A DNA stretch of 27,315 bases from JBFFXF01 sp041569895 (GTDB lineage: Bacteria > Planctomycetota > UBA8108 > JACQVS01): NCBI GenBank assembly GCA_041569895.1, contig JBFFXF010000084.1, positions 1 through 27,315 on the forward strand, in the 5' to 3' direction. Position numbers and translations under genes: made by a program. Positions 17,001 through 24,100 of this stretch are shown here, one piece after another. The first letter of the stretch is position 1. Each line of letters begins with the position of its first letter. The notes under the pieces are model-generated. The model was not told where the DNA came from and did no database searches. It saw only the letters and a list, made by a program, of their open reading frames with translations.

Positions 17001-17797
17001 GTGACGCCGAGGGAGTAGATGTCGGTGCGCCGGTCGAGCTGGATGCGCTGGGCGAGCAGTTGCTCGGGCGACATGTAGGCCGGCGTCCCGAGCAGATCGC
17101 CCGAGAGCGTCAGCGTCTGCGCCTGGCTCTCCTCGTCTCGCGCCAGGCCGAAGTCGAGGATCACCGGATCGTCAGCCGGGGTGATCATGATGTTCCCCGG
17201 CTTGATGTCGCGGTGGATCAAACCCGCCTCGTGCGCGACGTGGAGCGCCCTGGCGGTCTTCTCGATGAGGCCCACCGCGCGGAGAATCTCGTCGCGGCTC
17301 GCCGGCGTCGCCGTCGAGGTGCCCGCGTCGGAGGTGTCCTCCTCCGGCTCCTCGACCGGCGTCCGACCCGCGACCACCGTTCCCTGCTCGGAGATCGCGT
17401 TCGACCGCGCCGAGGCGAGACGCCGCGACAGCGTCTCGCCGTTGACGTAGCGCATGGCGATGTACGGCACGCCGTCCGCCTCGCCGGCCTCGTAGACCGA
17501 GCAGATCGACGGGTGGTCGAGCTTCGACGCGGCCGCCGCCTCGCGCTGGAAGCGTGTCACCTCGGACGGCGAGGAGCCCAGCGCGCGCGAGAGGATCTTG
17601 AGCGCGACCTTGCGGCGCAGGACGATGTCCTCGGCGAGCCAGACCTCGCCCTGCGCGCCGCGGCCGAGGCTCCTGATCAGCCGGTAGTGGCCGATCGAGC
17701 GAGAACCCTCCGGCTCGGCATCGCCGGGAGCCGCCTTCGAGCCTCCCGTCGGGAGCGTGGGCGCGTCTTCGGGCTGGTTCGCGTCGGTTCGGTCCAT
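11093..17797 (-). CDS. Giant receptor-like Ser/Thr kinase: kinase-TM-WD40-TPR-malectin
   Basis: 2234 residues from the ATG at 17797 (ATG 17803 is an alternative). Residues about 37-338 are a Hanks/PknB-type kinase with GRGAQGEV loop, VALK (Lys67), HRDIKPGN (Asp197), DFG (Asp215) and a GTPAYMSPEQ activation segment, so it should be active. A Ser/Thr/Glu-rich insert lies at about 131-166. One transmembrane helix (about 362-386) and a coiled coil (about 389-440) follow. Then come roughly two dozen WD40 repeats (about 490-1600), a helical TPR-like stretch, a jelly-roll module (about 1771-1925, DSRWESGASGFGYG), more TPR-like helices, and a complete C-terminal malectin domain from about 2072 (INCGGDQYVDSRGRTW, HFAELVF, ISAIEIELL). 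The kinase is cytoplasmic and the rest probably outside. Malectin domains bind carbohydrates, so sugar-triggered signalling is inferred. The sulfatase gene follows. Confidence 0.93.
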   Translation of the reverse strand: MDRTDANQPEDAPTLPTGGSKAAPGDAEPEGSRSIGHYRLIRSLGRGAQGEVWLAEDIVLRRKVALKILSRALGSSPSEVTRFQREAAAASKLDHPSICSVYEAGEADGVPYIAMRYVNGETLSRRLASARSNAISEQGTVVAGRTPVEEPEEDTSDAGTSTATPASRDEILRAVGLIEKTARALHVAHEAGLIHRDIKPGNIMITPADDPVILDFGLARDEESQAQTLTLSGDLLGTPAYMSPEQLLAQRIQLDRRTDIYSLGVTLYECVTLRRPFDAPTRDALYQQILTGHPPDPRRLNSRISTDLKVIIETAIEKDRNRRYQTARDFAEDLRRFRTHEPILARPAGPILRFSRWVQRNPVVATATLGLFLVLLTGLVISLVLYSKVKDERDRRDQLVAKLEVETADKTHALAKLERALADRQTALGEAQRERDKNSALYLTAKAHAVLPRSAGTALLLGVESAKRHPNHLTNRLLIDALNELREERTLDGHRGPLSLVKYSPDGRLVLTCGDAASDRTSRVWNAATGELLAILGGHQHGIRSAAFSPDGSLVATGSDDVRAWVRETATGRPVAELVGHEHWATVNSIAFSADGLRVVTASDDATARVWEARTGRLIATLDGSPGATDPAERGHECAVATAVFSPDGTRVLTGSTGIVKTFHRRPNGTIYSWSTDSKFGASHARVWDAETGSHLLELGENLGSVDARFSDDGSRIICASQTGLKIWDASDGTLIADSTPFAEEKGALQGFLSALRSIRVDHTVLSRNGRFLVLATSAGEVQVLRTSDGERLAALTTGHPGFSAIAIDDAGQRLLTVPKEGDNNIELRDATSGDIITVLRGHDDTIVALAFHPDGTRAISASTDGTARIWNTGEISGVGRHVEIAAARSASRDPMLSPDGERAVIDGRLLIDTETGMVLKELVPALTLELFGRIPVDHAFFATDSSRIMTHSRQGHALAFDAETGDPKTPLLLLERRFIQGAFSPDGKLFIDPSPGGSMRAIPMERDAVGFGLEGHTARVVSLSFSADSTVLLSGSEDGTLRVWDLAGRREALKIDSGMTAIDFVVLSARAARALAVERDGGLRIWDGRSGEPAGKELPIGEIRDARFSPDGELVLAVSRAGQFAVFTPDQTMLHVGEPQSPARGACFDADGRRLLTIHENDSAVVWSVDRASGRVATVLSLAGHRDRIASASFSPDGALVLTASVDGTARLWDATSGATRRILRGHERSVLSAAFSPDGSRIVTSSLDDTAIVWDTATGKRLRTLEQRQMNILLGERHLWFKPQTNRELDSFSAHSSRLLTVTPKAITIWDAATGESVFSRNSPPPVFTGRSLYLSGNLSVLSLSDDGRLVLLPAGELVNSAFPLVSQSLRQSGKAFALFDHMAREVWNVDAGARVSRLSGDEGGVVEAAFSPDGRLLVVVDRATQISIHDVATGAWLRGVAWNNRSSVPRVLFSPDGQRLFVHGSSSAALFGVATGNEIASLASPAGGVVHAAFSPDGELLATAESDRTVRLWNADGTLAASLGGHLDDLRYVDFDRSGARLATASETEVTVWDVASRAAIISVPPLEGVRSVRFSSDGASITVLHATGIFRWPLDVLPIALSRTPRELTPDEAARHEVGTARDQEAFRLTYQLRQLERDFVVLRRHGLPDVTVRNELASTLDSYLGLLENESPGERTSRALQTARSVVERVGPDSPRLLATLAGYQARDGHVADAVRTLERAAELGPLDVATSRRLRSYRDAVWPDLVSYASIDAAVDREIELIREGDTWKFFRGHGAPSPGLEWTAIAFDDSRWESGASGFGYGDGPYGTVIDDMRDTYTTLYLRREFDIDDPQRLGSLRLSVQIDDGFVAYLNGSEIGRVGAGTEAIPGHTATADRTVTNGVHEELVVPATSLVRGRNVLAVLGLNASRTSSDLTVTPSLAAEPVADVTRDRARFAEFLSQCDDRNRVEYLDGCLFDRVGRHDAAVEKFRAVASRDQSSPQPVSRLARSLAASESWDESLAALNAAFRDGLRGGGLVDLWFEAALLGVRKTPVEALDMLPAEMLSNPGSERARNVLETVRSLSRNDTIRINCGGDQYVDSRGRTWSADRFQTGGFRFYEQQGNSMPYAGEIHGTEDDMLYATERWFDRPSAGLPGYRVPVPPGEYRVTLHFAELVFEKPNTRRFTVVVESSRVPKLVDYEPVGVGMATADARTVDVRVDDGRLDIEFVHGVNNPKISAIEIELLRLAR

Positions 17798-17805
17798 GAC
17801 CATCG

Positions 17806-17811
17806 ATTATA
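17806..17811 (-). promoter_or_regulatory. Candidate -10 box for the giant kinase gene
   Basis: A perfect TATAAT on the minus strand, standing out in this GC-rich sequence. A 17-nt spacer leads to TGGTCC, a poor -35. If it is used, transcription would begin near 17799, only about 2 nt before the ATG at 17797 and after the ATG at 17803, so the mRNA would be leaderless. Confidence 0.5.
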
Positions 17812-17993
17812 GGAATTCTTCCGCTCCGGGACCACGGGCGGGCCGTGGCTCGCGTCGCCCGGCGCGTTTCCCGTTGCCAGCGTCTCCGCCGCCGTGTCTA
17901 CTGTTCTCGATCAAGATCCCGTCCGTACTACTCGGTCTGAGCCCCGCCGGCCCCATTTCGGCCCCATTTCGCGTTTTTCGGAGGAGTCACACG

Positions 17994-19286
17994 ATGCGCA
18001 CGCCCGCGATTCGCACCCTCGCTGCCGCTCTTCCCGGCGCCCGGATCCTCGACGCCGCGGTCCTCGTCGTCTGTGTCAGCTTCGGCGTTTTCGCTGCCTC
18101 GACCTCCGCGGGAGAGATCCGCTTTCGCGGCGAGGAGCTCGAGACGCGCCTCGGCGTCGGGTACGCGGTGCGCCTCCTCGACATGAACGGCGATGGACGG
18201 CTCGACATCGCGATCGTCGACAGCAAGCGCATCCTCTGGCTCGAGAATCCCTCCTGGCGCGAGCATACCATGATCGCCGACCGTTCGAAGCCCCACGACA
18301 ACGTCTGCTTCGCGCCGAGCGACATCGACGGCGACGGCGACGTCGACTTCGCCGTCGGGGCGGACTGGCAGTTCAACAACACCCGGTCGGGCGGCACCAT
18401 CGCGTGGATCCGCAACGGCGGCAAGCCGGACTCGATCTGGACGCACCACGAGATCGGCGAGGAGCCGACCACCCACCGCATGAACTTCGCGGACGTCGAC
18501 GGTGACGGTCGCGAGGAGCTCATCGTTCTGCCGCTGAAGGGCCGCAACACCAGTCCGCCGTCGTTCGACCAGAGCGGCGTGAGGATCCTGGTCTACGACA
18601 CGCCGGAAGATCCCGTCGGTGGAGAATGGAAACCCCGCGTCATCGACGACGACCTCCACGTCGCGCACAACTTCTGGCCGACCGACCTCGACCGCGACGG
18701 TCGCGTCGACCTCCTCGTGGTGAGCTTCGAGGGCGTCAGCCTGCTCGAGCGCACGCAGGCCGGCGCGTGGAAGCGAACGCGCGTCGGCGCCGGCGATCAG
18801 GACTCGAAGCCCTCCCGCGGCGCGAGCGAGATCAAGCACGGGCGACTCGCCGGTGGCGGCGACTACATCGCGACCATCGAACCGTGGCACGGCAACAAGG
18901 TCGTCGTGTACACGCGTCCCGACGGGTCACGGCCACGCGAGGGTGACTGGCTGTGGAAGCGCAAGGTGCTCGACGACCGCCTCCGCTGGGGTCACGCGGT
19001 GTGGTGCGCCAACCTCGACGGCGACCCGGCCGAGGAGCTCATCATCGGCGTCCGTGACGACCTCGACGAGACCGACAGGCGAGGCGTCCGCATCTACGAC
19101 CCGCGCGACGCCCGGGGCGCCGAGTGGAGCCGCCAGGTGATCGACCCGGGCGCGGTCGCCGTCGAGGACCTCACTGCCGGCGACCTCGACGGCGACGGCC
19201 GCATCGACATCGTCGCGGTGGGGCGACAGACCCACAACGTGAAGATCTACTGGAACGGGCGGGCGGAGAGAAAGGCGGACGGGTAG
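17994..19286 (+). CDS. Secreted DxDxDG-repeat (FG-GAP/VCBS-like) protein
   Basis: 430 residues; the ATG at 17994 follows GGAGGAG (17980-17986) by 7 nt, which decides the start. A hydrophobic signal at about residues 18-35 ends in STSA-GE, with cleavage probably near residue 39. The mature protein has six evenly spread calcium-loop motifs: DMNGDGRLD, DIDGDGDVD, DVDGDGREE, DLDRDGRVD, NLDGDPAEE and DLDGDGRID. Each is followed by a short hydrophobic strand (DIAIV, ELIVL, DLLVV, ELIIG, DIVAV), the pattern of integrin-like FG-GAP/VCBS seven-bladed propellers. Such proteins are common and numerous in Planctomycetota and related phyla, bind calcium, and act in the envelope or outside; a specific role is not known. 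The gene is divergent from the kinase gene (190 nt between starts) and convergent with the oxidoreductase. Confidence 0.85.
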   Translation: MRTPAIRTLAAALPGARILDAAVLVVCVSFGVFAASTSAGEIRFRGEELETRLGVGYAVRLLDMNGDGRLDIAIVDSKRILWLENPSWREHTMIADRSKPHDNVCFAPSDIDGDGDVDFAVGADWQFNNTRSGGTIAWIRNGGKPDSIWTHHEIGEEPTTHRMNFADVDGDGREELIVLPLKGRNTSPPSFDQSGVRILVYDTPEDPVGGEWKPRVIDDDLHVAHNFWPTDLDRDGRVDLLVVSFEGVSLLERTQAGAWKRTRVGAGDQDSKPSRGASEIKHGRLAGGGDYIATIEPWHGNKVVVYTRPDGSRPREGDWLWKRKVLDDRLRWGHAVWCANLDGDPAEELIIGVRDDLDETDRRGVRIYDPRDARGAEWSRQVIDPGAVAVEDLTAGDLDGDGRIDIVAVGRQTHNVKIYWNGRAERKADG

Positions 19287-19323
19287 GCTCGAAGGCGTCG
19301 GTTCTCTCGAACGGAAGACCCAG

Positions 19324-19499
19324 CAGGAATGCAGGCAACGGAGGAAGCCAGGAAAGAGAGAATCACTTCGACGTTCGAGTTCGAGGTCGAGGACGCACGA
19401 GAGAGGCAGAGGCTCTCTACGAGATAAAGGCACAGAGACGCACAGAGGGGTGTTTCTGTAGAGGCGCCTACCTCCCTCCGTCCGTTTCCTACCTTCCTT
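19324..19499. repeat. Intergenic element with purine-rich inverted ends, copy 2
   Basis: CAGGAATGCAGG (from 19324) and GAGGAAGCCAGGAAA (19341-19355) are 17 nt apart, exactly as in the copy at 9306; 25 of 31 aligned bases agree. The inverted copy TTCCTACCTTCCTT is at 19486-19499. Between them lie GTTCGA-type hexamers (19373-19396), a small AGAGAG/CTCTCT hairpin (19400-19418) and a tandem CACAGAGACG/CACAGAGGGG pair (19431-19450). The element sits in the spacer between the convergent DxDxDG-repeat and oxidoreductase genes. Confidence 0.6.
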
Positions 19500-19525
19500 C
19501 TAAGTCTTCTCCTCCCGGCGGCCCG

Positions 19526-20851
19526 TCAACTGACGTCCGGCAGAACCCACGGGCGGCGGTACTCGCGGGTCAGGTGGCGGCTCGCTTCCGGGTCGTCTCG
19601 ATACAGATGGGTCTCCGGGTCGTAGCGGAGCTTTCTGCCGACTCGCCAGGCGGTGTTGCCCATGTGGCAGAGCGACGACGAGACGTGTCCCGGCTCGATG
19701 TCGCAGCTCGCGCGTCTCCCCTCGCGGATTGCCGTGAGGAAGTCGCGCTTGTGCGCCGGGTCGTGATCGTCGCGGTTGAGGCTCGACGTCCCCTTGCCGT
19801 CGATCAGCGCGCCGCCGGCGTCGAACGCGCGCCAGCGACCGTTGCCGATCACGACGTAGCCGTCCGTGCCGTAGACCGCCGCGCCCTCGTGCTCGCCCTC
19901 GAACGGATACCGGTTCCAGACCCGCATCTCGTAGACGAGCAGCGCGCCGGGGTACTCCCAGGTGACGTGCATGGTGTCCGGCCACTCCTGCGCGTCGTCG
20001 AAGACGAGCTTGCCGCCGCTCGCCGAGACCGCGCGCGGCCAGTCCGGCAGCGTCATCTTCTGGCCCTCGAACGCCGCCGCCAGCGCCCGGCGCGCCATGT
20101 CGATCCGGTGCACGCCGTCGTTGCCGAGGTCGCCCGTGCCGTAATCGAAAAACCACCGCCAGTTGCCGTGGAACCGCAGCCGATTGAACGGGCGCTTCGG
20201 CGCCGGCCCGAGCCACATGTCGTAGTCGACTCCCGGGGGCGGATCGCTGTCGGCTGGCCGGCCGAGGGAGCCCTGCTTCGTGCTCTCCCACGCCCGGGCG
20301 AAGGTCACGCGCCCGAGCGCGCCCGAGCGGATGTACTCCATGGCCTCGGCGAAGTGACTGCCGCTGCGCGACTGGATTCCCACCTGCACGACGCGATCGT
20401 GCCGTCGCGCGGCGCGGAGCATCATCTGCCCCTCGTGAATCGTGTGCGAGCACGGCTTCTCGACATAGACGTGCTTGCCCGCCTGACACGCGAGGACGCT
20501 CGGAATCGCGTGCCAGTGATCGGGCGTGCCGAGGACGATGGCGTCGATCGAGCGATCGTCGAGGATGCGGCGGAAGTCGCCGTGAGTCGCCGGGCGCTTG
20601 CCGCGGCGTTTCTCGACCTCCTCCGCGCCCGAACGGAGCACTCCCGAGTCGACGTCGGCGAGCGCCGCGACATCGACATCGTCTTTCATCGCGAGGAACC
20701 CCTGCAGCAGGTTCCTGCCGCGGCCGCGAAACCCGATGACCCCGATGGTCAACCGTTCGCTCGGCGGCGTCCTGCCGGCGAGCAGACCCGGCGCGGCGCC
20801 GAGCGCGAGGCCGGCGGCGCCGATCCGTTTCAGCGCGGTGCGTCGATTCAT
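19526..20851 (-). CDS. Tat-exported Gfo/Idh/MocA family oxidoreductase
   Basis: 441 residues from the ATG at 20851, with GGGGG about 8 nt upstream. The frame is open further up to 21094, but that extension reads through a hexamer repeat (an FPFPYPFPCP-like stretch) and is not real. The N-terminus is a twin-arginine signal (NRRTALKRI, residues 2-10), so a cofactor-loaded enzyme is exported folded. The Rossmann start IGVIGFRGRG (36-45) binds NAD(P), and VEKPCSHTIHE (130-140) contains the family's conserved Glu-Lys-Pro. The C-terminal half (RAVSASGGKLVF..., MHVTWEYPGALLVYEMR) is the substrate-binding beta sheet. Members oxidise or reduce sugars and inositols; related exported types act as glycoside-cleaving or lytic enzymes on glycans. 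The substrate is not determined. Confidence 0.9.
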   Translation of the reverse strand: MNRRTALKRIGAAGLALGAAPGLLAGRTPPSERLTIGVIGFRGRGRNLLQGFLAMKDDVDVAALADVDSGVLRSGAEEVEKRRGKRPATHGDFRRILDDRSIDAIVLGTPDHWHAIPSVLACQAGKHVYVEKPCSHTIHEGQMMLRAARRHDRVVQVGIQSRSGSHFAEAMEYIRSGALGRVTFARAWESTKQGSLGRPADSDPPPGVDYDMWLGPAPKRPFNRLRFHGNWRWFFDYGTGDLGNDGVHRIDMARRALAAAFEGQKMTLPDWPRAVSASGGKLVFDDAQEWPDTMHVTWEYPGALLVYEMRVWNRYPFEGEHEGAAVYGTDGYVVIGNGRWRAFDAGGALIDGKGTSSLNRDDHDPAHKRDFLTAIREGRRASCDIEPGHVSSSLCHMGNTAWRVGRKLRYDPETHLYRDDPEASRHLTREYRRPWVLPDVS

Positions 20852-20910
20852 GGCGATACCCCCATGACGGTTGATACGCGGACATGATCTGGGTGGTCCG
20901 TCCCGTACAC

Positions 20911-20972
20911 GTGCCCGTACCCGTCCCCGAAACTCCGGAGCCGGGCACGGGAACGGGTACGGGAACGGGAAC
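20911..20972. repeat. Back-to-back hexamer arrays forming an inverted repeat
   Basis: The left arm has GTGCCC, GTACCC, GTCCCC (20911-20928); the right arm has GGGCAC, GGGAAC, GGGTAC, GGGAAC, GGGAAC (20943-20972). Positions 20911-20928 pair with 20949-20966 at 16 of 18 positions, around a loop that itself contains the palindrome CTCCGGAG (20933-20940). The plus strand has five G3 tracts with 3-nt loops in the right arm; the minus strand has a similar G-rich pattern in the left arm. The element lies between the divergent oxidoreductase and methyltransferase-like/PQQ genes. Confidence 0.8.
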
Positions 20973-21045
20973 GAATTCGGCGAGGACCACTCCGCTCCCG
21001 CCGGTCTGTTCTCGTGGCCAGATGGTATCGACGAACGCCTCTCGT

Positions 21046-21051
21046 TACAAT
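21046..21051 (+). promoter_or_regulatory. Candidate -10 box for the large PQQ gene
   Basis: TACAAT at 21046-21051, in an otherwise GC-rich spacer. No good -35 stands 16-18 nt upstream (TGGTAT at best). It would give a leader of about 70 nt that includes the palindromes at 21065-21085. Confidence 0.3.
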
Positions 21052-21064
21052 GTCGCCATGGGTG

Positions 21065-21085
21065 CCGGCGATCACCGCCGGTGAT
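21065..21085 (+). promoter_or_regulatory. Two overlapping palindromes in the leader of the PQQ gene
   Basis: CCGGCG-ATCAC-CGCCGG (21065-21081) and ATCACC-GCC-GGTGAT (21071-21085) are both perfect and share bases, so only one can form as a hairpin at a time. As DNA either could be an operator. They end 42 nt before the ATG at 21127. Confidence 0.45.
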
Positions 21086-21126
21086 GATCACCAAATAGCG
21101 CTCTATGGGTCTCCGAGAGGGTAGCC

Positions 21127-24100
21127 ATGATTTATCGCAGGGCGTTCTCCTTCGCGCTCATCGTCGCGTTGACTGCCGTTGCCGCGCTCCGATCCGGAGA
21201 GGACGCGTCTGCCCGGGATCGGGCTGCCGAGATCCTCGCGGCGACCGGCGTCCGCGGCGGGTTCATCGTCCACCTCGGCTGCGGGGACGGCGAGCTCACC
21301 GCCGCGCTGCGCGCGAATGACGGCTATCTCGTCCACGGACTCGACCGCGACGCCGGGGACGTGCGCGCGGCTCGCAGGCGCCTCGCCGGACGTGACGATC
21401 ACGGCGAGGTCTCCGTCGACCGGCTGCGCGGCTCGACGCTGCCGTACGTCGATGGGCTCGTCAACCTCGTCGTCGCCGAGGAGCCCGGAGACGTGTCGAT
21501 GGACGAGATCCTGCGCGTGCTCGCGCCGGGCGGCGTCGCGTACACGAGGCGTGGCGACTCGTGGAAGAAGACCGTCAAGCCGCGCCCCGGGAACATCGAC
21601 GACTGGACCCACTACCTCCACGACGCCACGGGGAACGCGGTCGCCAGCGACACCGTCGTCGGCCCGCCGCGTCACCTGCAGTGGCTCGGCACGCCGCGCT
21701 GGTCCCGGCATCACGATCGCATGGCGAGCATGAGCGCGCTCGTCTCGGACCGGGGACGGCTCTATCTGATCATGGACGAGGGATCGCGCGTGTCGATCCA
21801 GCTGCCGCCGAAATGGCGCCTGATCGCGAGGGACGCGTTCAATGGCGTCATCCTCTGGAAGCGTGAGATCCCAACGTGGCACAGCCACCTCTGGCCGCTC
21901 AAGAGCGGCCCGACGCAGCTCGCGCGGCGCCTCGTCGCAGTCGACGGCACCGTCTACATGACGCTCGGCCTCGAGGCGCCGCTCGTTGCGCTCGACGGCG
22001 ACACCGGCGAGACCATCAGGACCTACGACGAGAGCAAGTCGACCGAGGAGATCCTCCTCGCCGGCGATTCGCTCTTCCTGCTGGTCAACCGCGGCGAGTC
22101 GGAGCTGTCGCGGTACGTGCCGAAGCTCAACGTCGGCGATCAGCAGCGCGTCGCGAACGAGTTCCTCTGGAACGAGAAGGAGCGGTTCATCGTGTCCTTC
22201 GAGGCGGCGACCGGCCGTCGCCGCTGGGAGCGCAAGGAGCGCGTCGTGCCGCTGACGCTCTGCTCCGATGGCGAGAGCGTCTACTTCCACGACGGCGACA
22301 AGGTGGTCTGCCTCGACGCCGGGACCGGCGATGAGCGATGGAGCTCCGAGCCGGCGTCGCGGCGGCGCAACGTGACGATGAACTTCGGTCCCCGTCTCGT
22401 CGTGTACGGCGACGTCGTCCTCTTCGCCGGCGGTGACGGCGTCATGCGCTCGCTGTCCGCCGAGTCCGGGAAGGAGCTCTGGAGCGCGACGCGCGGCCGC
22501 TCCGGCTACCAGTCTCCGGAGGACCTCCTCGTGGTCGGCGGGCTCGTCTGGTCGGCGCCCACGACGAGCACGCGAGACACCGGCGTGTTCACCGGCCGCG
22601 ACGTGCGCACCGGCGAGGTGAAGGCCGAGTTCCCGCCGGACGTCGAGACGTACTGGTTCCACCACCGCTGCCACATCGCCAAGGCGACCGATCGTTTCAT
22701 CCTGCCGTCGCGCACCGGCATCGAGTTCGTCGACTTCCGCGAGAAGCGCTGGGAGATCCACCACTGGGTGCGGGGCGGCTGCCTCTACGGCGTGCTGCCG
22801 GCGAACGGGCTGCTCTACGCGCCACCGCACAACTGCGCGTGCTATCCGGAGGCGAAGCTGTTCGGCTTCAACGCGCTGGCGCCGGCGTCCGCCTCGCGCG
22901 CGTCCGACGCCGTTGCCGTCACGGAGGCGGAGCGTCTCGAGCGCGGACCGGCGTTCGCGGCGAACGTCCAGGGCGAAGGCCGCGAGGGCGACTGGCCGAC
23001 GTACCGCCGCGACGCGGCGCGAAGCGGGAGGACGACGACCGCGGTGCCCGCGGAGCTCGAGAGCCGCTGGGCGGCGCGCCTCGGAGGCAGGCTGAGCAGC
23101 ATCGTCGTCGCGGACGGCCGGCTGTACGTCGCCCGGGTGGATGCGCACACGCTCCACGCGCTCGACGCCGATTCCGGCAACGCCGTCTGGAGCCACGTCG
23201 CGGGCGGGCGGATCGATTCTCCGCCGACGGTGTGGGAGGGGCGCGTGCTCTTCGGCTCGGCGGACGGCCGCGTCACGTGTCTGCGCGCCTCCGATGGCGA
23301 GCTCATCTGGCGATTCCTCGCCGCGCCGCGCGACCTGCGGCTGATGGCCTTCGAGCAGCTCGAGTCCGTCTGGCCGGTCCACGGCAGCGTGCTCGTCGAC
23401 GACGGCAAGGCCTTCTTCGTCGCCGGCCGTTCGAACTTCCTCGACGGCGGCCTGCGCTTCTACAAGCTCGACGCGAGGACCGGCAAGGTGCTCGGCACGT
23501 CGAACGTCGACGAGCGCGACCCCGAGAGCGGCGAGAACATCCAGGCGCGACTGCAGATCCTCAACATGACTGCGGGACTCGCCGACATCCTCTCGACCGA
23601 CGGCCAGTTCATCTACATGCGTTCGCAGCGCTTCGACTCCTCCGGGCGCCGGCTCGAGCTCGGACCGCACTCGGGGCAGCCGTCGGAGCAGGGATCGGTC
23701 CAGGCCGGTGAGGGGAAGCACATCTTCGCGCCGATGGGCTTCCTCGATGACACCTGGTTCCATCGCGCGTACTGGGTCTACGGTCGCAGCTACGCGGGCG
23801 GCCACTCCGGCTATTACCAGGCCGGGAAGTTCGCTCCCTCCGGCAGGATCCTCGTCTTCGACGACGACAACGTCTACGGCTTCGCCCGCAAGCCGCAGTA
23901 CTACCGCTGGACGACGACGCTCGAGCACCACCTCTTCTCGACGAGCAAGGAGCCGCCGTCCGCGCGGGAGATCCGTCGCGGCGGTCCCTCGATGGTGCGC
24001 GTCGGCAAGTCCGAGAGCCTCGACCCGACGGGCAAGCCGATCGTCGTCGAGGCGTGGGTGAAGCTGGATCGCGGCGGCGGCGTCGTGCTCGCCCGCGGCG

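Noticed and set aside
11894..17812. 1972-codon open frame on the plus strand opposite the kinase gene
   Set aside because: It is a mirror of the kinase reading frame in GC-rich DNA: very rich in Arg, Asp, Glu, Val and Ala with no domain, whereas the minus frame has kinase, WD40 and malectin motifs throughout.
20852..21094. Upstream extension of the oxidoreductase (FPFPYPFPCP stretch)
   Set aside because: It is translation of the hexamer array; the Tat signal and a purine-rich site fit the ATG at 20851.
22669..22850. Heme-binding site in the large PQQ protein (HRCH and NCACYPE segments)
   Set aside because: Neither is a CxxCH motif, so there is no support for a c-type cytochrome.
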